Assembly: GCA_964526785.1 (NCBI GenBank) | Contig: CAZGMJ010000013.1 | Span: 37,651-101,650, forward strand | Reading direction: 5' to 3' | From: CAZGMJ01 sp964526785 | GTDB lineage: Bacteria; Planctomycetota; Phycisphaerae; Sedimentisphaerales; Anaerobacaceae | Length of the DNA: 64,000 nucleotides | In this document: piece after piece, positions 61,370 to 64,000 of the stretch | Position numbering within the stretch: position 1 is the first letter of the stretch | Layout: the number at the start of each line of letters is the position of its first letter | The notes under the pieces: model-generated | Databases searched by the model: none | Told to the model about the DNA's origin: nothing | The model's input: the letters and a program-made list of their open reading frames with translations, nothing else | Position numbers and translations under genes: made by a program

Positions 61370-61480
61370 AGCGTCCCACCCTCAGGAGGTGTGGGGACAT
61401 GGCCGTGACTCTATGAGGCCGCAGACAGCAGGCACGCGGGCGCACCGGCAGGCCGCGGGCAGCGCAACAGCGGCGCCCCG

Positions 61481-62818
61481 TCACACTGTCAAATCCAGTC
61501 CCCACGGCTCTGTGTAGCTTCTGGTCAGTCTTTCGTTCGCCTTTGCGTCGTCGAACCTCTCGTTGTGCGGGTCCCATGCCAGCTTCCGGCCTCTGTCTAT
61601 CGCGATGTGCGCCAACTGCCCCAGCGAGCACGTGCGGTGGCCGACTTCGGCGTCCGCCATGGATTCTTCGGGGGCGCTATTCTTGATGCAGTACACGAAA
61701 TCCTCTTTGTCCATTCTCTGCGGCAGATGGAGGTCGGAATCTTTGAGTTTTGTGCGGAGTATGCGCTTGTCGTGCGCGGTCAGACCGCCCGGCGAATGCC
61801 AGTGCGCCTCTATCCATCCCTCTTCGCCTTCGACACGGAGGTAGGGGACGTCTATGAAGTAGTCCAGCACCACGCCGTCGGCGTATTCGAAGCGGGCTTT
61901 GAAGTCTATCAATACGTCCCAGAGTCCCGAATCCGGATCGGGGTAGCGGCCCGAACCTTCGACGGAGATCGGGCCGGTGCGCTCGGTATCGTTGGCCTGC
62001 TGGGCGACGTCGAGCAGGTGCGTGCCCCAGTTGGTGATCATGCCCTCGCATGTGTCGCTGCAGCGCATCCAGCCCGGCCGGCTGAGTGACTTCGGCGGGT
62101 GCACGCGATCGACTGTATAGGTCTTGCGCGGGGCCGGTCCGAGCCACACAGCGTAATCAAGTTCTTCGGGGACCGGCATCGGGTCGGGATTGCCGCCGGG
62201 CGTGTCGCCTCTGGGAACGCCGACCTTGATCCGCGTGATCTTTCCGAGGTAGCCGTTGCGGGCCAGTTCGGCGGTCTTGTGCATGTACGCATGCGAGCGG
62301 CATTCGCTGTCGGTCCGGAATACGACGCCGTGCTTCTTCGCAGTGTCGGCGAGCACGCGGCCTTCGGCGATGCTCAGGGTCAGCGGTTTTTCGCAGGAGA
62401 CGTGCTTTCCGGTGCGAATCGCCGCCAGCGATATGGGCACGTGCCAGTGGTCCGGTGTGGAGTTCATCACGGCGTCGATGTCGTCGCGAGCGATGATCTC
62501 GCAGAAATCCGCGTAGCATGCGCAGTCTTTGTTTTCGTATGTATCGTTGACCATGTCGCGTGCTTTGTGCATGCGCCAGGTGTCCGGATCGCAGACGGCC
62601 ACCACCTGGACGTCGTCCATGTGCACAAGCGTTCGCAGATTCGCCTGGATACCCTGGCGGCCGGTGCCGATCATGGCCAGCGTGATGCGGTTGGACGGAG
62701 CGCTGCCGCCCAGGACCGTCGAGGGGACGATGCTCGGCAGACCCGCAAGGGCACCGGCTGAGGCCATGCCTGCGAGCATGCGACGACGTGTGATTCGGGT
62801 TTCGGATAACGTGCTCAT
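61481..62818 (-). CDS. Tat-exported Gfo/Idh/MocA-family oxidoreductase
   Basis: 445 residues from ATG 62818 (AGGAGA, 8 bases upstream); the frame opens at 62905. Twin-arginine signal TRRRMLAGMASAGALAGLPS. Rossmann segment ITLAMIGTGRQGIQANLRTL, VVAVCDPDTWRMHKA, MNSTPDHWHVPISLAAI, and the Gfo signature GKHVSCEKPLTLSIAEGRVL. Same domain plan as the protein at 55521 but only moderately similar, so an old duplication or separate origin. It leads the leftward unit that includes a propeller and two FG-GAP proteins. Confidence 0.9.
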   Translation of the reverse strand: MSTLSETRITRRRMLAGMASAGALAGLPSIVPSTVLGGSAPSNRITLAMIGTGRQGIQANLRTLVHMDDVQVVAVCDPDTWRMHKARDMVNDTYENKDCACYADFCEIIARDDIDAVMNSTPDHWHVPISLAAIRTGKHVSCEKPLTLSIAEGRVLADTAKKHGVVFRTDSECRSHAYMHKTAELARNGYLGKITRIKVGVPRGDTPGGNPDPMPVPEELDYAVWLGPAPRKTYTVDRVHPPKSLSRPGWMRCSDTCEGMITNWGTHLLDVAQQANDTERTGPISVEGSGRYPDPDSGLWDVLIDFKARFEYADGVVLDYFIDVPYLRVEGEEGWIEAHWHSPGGLTAHDKRILRTKLKDSDLHLPQRMDKEDFVYCIKNSAPEESMADAEVGHRTCSLGQLAHIAIDRGRKLAWDPHNERFDDAKANERLTRSYTEPWGLDLTV

Positions 62819-62911
62819 ATTTCGGTTCTCCTGCTGTTCTCTGCGTTTGCGGCCCTGCGATTGCCGGCGAGCCCGGAGGCGGGCGGTTCGGCCATCCAAG
62901 GGCATGGCGAT

Positions 62912-62940
62912 TATATCGCATTGCGAGACGGGCTTAAAGC
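62912..62940 (-). promoter_or_regulatory. Possible promoter of the 62818 oxidoreductase unit
   Basis: On the minus strand TTTAAG (62940-62935), 17 bases, a perfect TATAAT (62917-62912), 93 bases before the ATG. Confidence 0.45.
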
Positions 62941-63042
62941 GATAAATCGGCCCAAACGAGGGCAGCGGGAGCGTTATCCGTTGGCCTTATTCACGAGCCG
63001 GGCGGTCAGTACCGGCGGGCGAAGGCGCGCGATTTTCGGGTT

Positions 63043-63064
63043 TGCTCTTGCGGCGGCAAGAGCA
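63043..63064. terminator. Perfect 9-base-pair hairpin
   Basis: TGCTCTTGC-GGCG-GCAAGAGCA forms a perfect stem with a 4-base loop. A T-run (TTTTT) lies 15 bases downstream on the plus strand, too far for a classic terminator, and no plus-strand gene precedes it. It may be a terminator for transcription entering from either side, or a repeat-type palindrome. Confidence 0.35.
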
Positions 63065-63117
63065 GGCTGATGTCCTCCTTTTTGGCGTAAGTGTTGTGGT
63101 CATAATCGGTTGGCTTA

Positions 63118-63524
63118 TTTTGCCTATCTTTACATTGGGTTTGTTTTTGATAATTTGTCCAGTCGAAGGGGAGCTCCCTCGACTCGTTCCACTCGCTCGG
63201 GACGACACCCGAGTCGATGTTGAAGGGTGTCGATTGGGTTTGTTTTTTCGAAAAGGGGCCAAGGGGTCGAGGTAGCAAGGCACTGGGGCACCAAGGCATC
63301 AAGAGAAGACAGGCACCCAGGGATGTCGGGGACAGAAGATGGGTAAGTGTGTGCGGGTGCCGATGTTTGCCTATCTTGAGATTGGGTTTGTTTTGCATAT
63401 TTGGGTTCCGAATGGGTGCGGCTATGACAGTATGGGCAGATATGTGTCGGCACGGATGTTTGCCTATCTTGCTTTTGGCTTTGTTTTTTCGAAAAAGCCA
63501 TTGAGGCACTGAGGGATCTCTGAT
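63118..63524 (-). repeat. Four copies of a KNKPN/KIGK-type dispersed repeat
   Basis: On the plus strand the core reads TTTGCCTATCTT-(6 bases)-TTGGGTTTGTTTT. Copies: 63118-63150 (full), 63233-63261 (right half with TTCGAAAA), 63365-63390 (full), 63459-63500 (full with TTCGAAAA). Copies 3 and 4 share the left flank CGGATGTTTGCC/CGATGTTTGCC. Minus-strand translation gives the recurring KNKPN..KIGK or KQTQ words that make false ORFs. Confidence 0.75.
63255..63305 (+). repeat. 8-base-period repeat (GGCACCAA type)
   Basis: GGCACTGG, GGCACCAA and GGCATCAA follow one another without a gap at 63280-63303, preceded by a less exact GCCAAGGG and CAAGGCAC. A related GAGGCACTGAGG occurs at 63503-63514, joined to the fourth KNKPN copy. 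Confidence 0.55.
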
Positions 63525-63535
63525 GGATACTTGGC

Positions 63536-63562
63536 CACAGAGGGCACAGGGTACACAGAGAA
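63536..63562 (+). repeat. 9-base-period repeat (CACAGAGGG type)
   Basis: Three units in a row: CACAGAGGG, CACAGGGTA, CACAGAGAA. Direct reading of the sequence; no gene spans it. Confidence 0.6.
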
Positions 63563-63951
63563 CGGGTTCGGTGGGCCGGGTGTCGGCGGTGGCAGGCTCT
63601 TCTCGATGCACGCCTCTGCGAGAGTCTGCCTTTGCGGCCACTGTGGTATTGACATACCACGCTTGTGGGCCAACCGGTGCGGGTGTCGGGCGGGCATTGC
63701 TGATCCTCCAATAGCTGCATACGGCTCCTTTGGTGTAGTTAGATGACTACAATACATATAGACGTTTGCCGGGGGTGAAATGTTCGAGGAAAAATCAAAG
63801 ATTAAAAAGTACAATGCAAATTGAGGAATCCCGGCGGGCCGGGATGGCTTTTTGAGAATGGGGTGGACAGGATGCTGGAGGAAGCAAGAGACGAATAGGA
63901 AATGAATGACGGAAATATGCGCGGCCAGGGGCCGCGATTGGGGTGTTTTTT

Positions 63952-63980
63952 TTGACAGGATTGACAAGATGGACAGGATT
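63952..63980 (+). repeat. 9-base-period repeat (GACAGGATT type)
   Basis: GACAGGATT, GACAAGATG, GACAGGATT in tandem, preceded by a T8 run. A single related unit (GGACAGGATG) is at ~63866. Similar tracts are scattered in many bacterial genomes, so it may belong to a mobile or replication-slippage family. Confidence 0.6.
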
Positions 63981-64000
63981 GCGGAAGTTGGTATGCGGTG

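Larger units (their letters stand above)
62819..64000. other. 1.18-kb gene-free region to the window edge
   Basis: No supported gene. From the left it contains a promoter (62912-62940), a perfect hairpin (63043-63064) and a mosaic of short degenerate repeat families (63118-63990), each listed separately. Translated frames here read as repeats of KNKPN/KIGK or low-complexity basic sequence and are not credible proteins. 63530-63950 outside the repeats shows nothing recognisable. Confidence 0.65.

Noticed and set aside
62987..63720. Several overlapping basic ORFs near the right edge
   Set aside because: They translate the short repeats (KNKPN, KIGK, KQTQ words) in multiple frames and lack ribosome binding sites.

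Overview
The window looks like a chromosomal segment of a GC-rich, Gram-negative-type bacterium of the Planctomycetota, probably close to the Phycisphaerae. The pointers are Tat-signal Gfo/Idh/MocA oxidoreductases and a Tat sulfatase, secreted FG-GAP/ASPIC proteins, many exported glycan-active enzymes, an outer-membrane beta-barrel, and an intergenic mosaic of short degenerate repeats. No rRNA, tRNA or marker gene is present, so the assignment is by gene content only. I saw no insertion sequence, CRISPR array, phage gene or replication origin.

Layout. 1-2463: end of an unrecognised protein, then a secreted FG-GAP/ASPIC protein. 2549-8214: a compact operon with its own sigma-70-like promoter. 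It encodes two small WXG100-like helical proteins that share a [ST]WxD....RRF...[FY] signature, a coiled-coil protein, and a 1309-residue membrane FtsK/SpoIIIE-type ATPase. It resembles a minimal type VII (ESX-like) machine and is the best candidate here for an under-described system. 8280-24305: exported glycan-degradation genes (GH106-type rhamnosidase, two beta-helix proteins, alpha/beta hydrolase, heparinase II/III-like lyase, beta-propeller) plus an AraM-type glycerol-1-phosphate dehydrogenase. 24583-27127: ECF sigma factor, overlapping membrane anti-sigma candidate, and a secreted Gly/Met-rich protein. 27583-32389: a three-module GH127-CBM-GH43-like enzyme, divergent from a sirtuin and a small membrane protein, with a large inverted repeat between them. 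32441-39448: two leftward units, thioredoxin-ArsR-DUF302-17-residue membrane peptide, then RND permease-DUF2892-LolA-like protein-outer-membrane porin, with a palindrome over the -35 of the second. 40142-45170: an L-arabinose-type operon (aldose 1-epimerase, ribulokinase, ribulose-5-phosphate 4-epimerase, and a fucose/arabinose isomerase-like protein instead of classical AraA). 45418-47882: Tat sulfatase and GH43-like enzyme. 48071-53455: DUF4230, DUF3568 lipoprotein, and an OPT transporter-coiled-coil-exported bleomycin-hydrolase-type peptidase operon. 53509-62818: leftward genes for a HEAT-repeat protein, two Tat oxidoreductases, two FG-GAP proteins and a beta-propeller. 62819-64000: no gene; repeat mosaic.

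Taken together, most of the window supports extracellular breakdown of arabinose- and rhamnose-containing, sulfated plant or algal polysaccharide. GH127/GH43/GH106 enzymes, lyases and the sulfatase would release sugars, and the arabinose operon would feed L-arabinose into the pentose phosphate pathway. The RND/LolA/porin and thioredoxin/ArsR/DUF302 units look like envelope or redox-stress functions. All coordinates and motifs were read by eye; family names rest on remembered family signatures, not on a database search.
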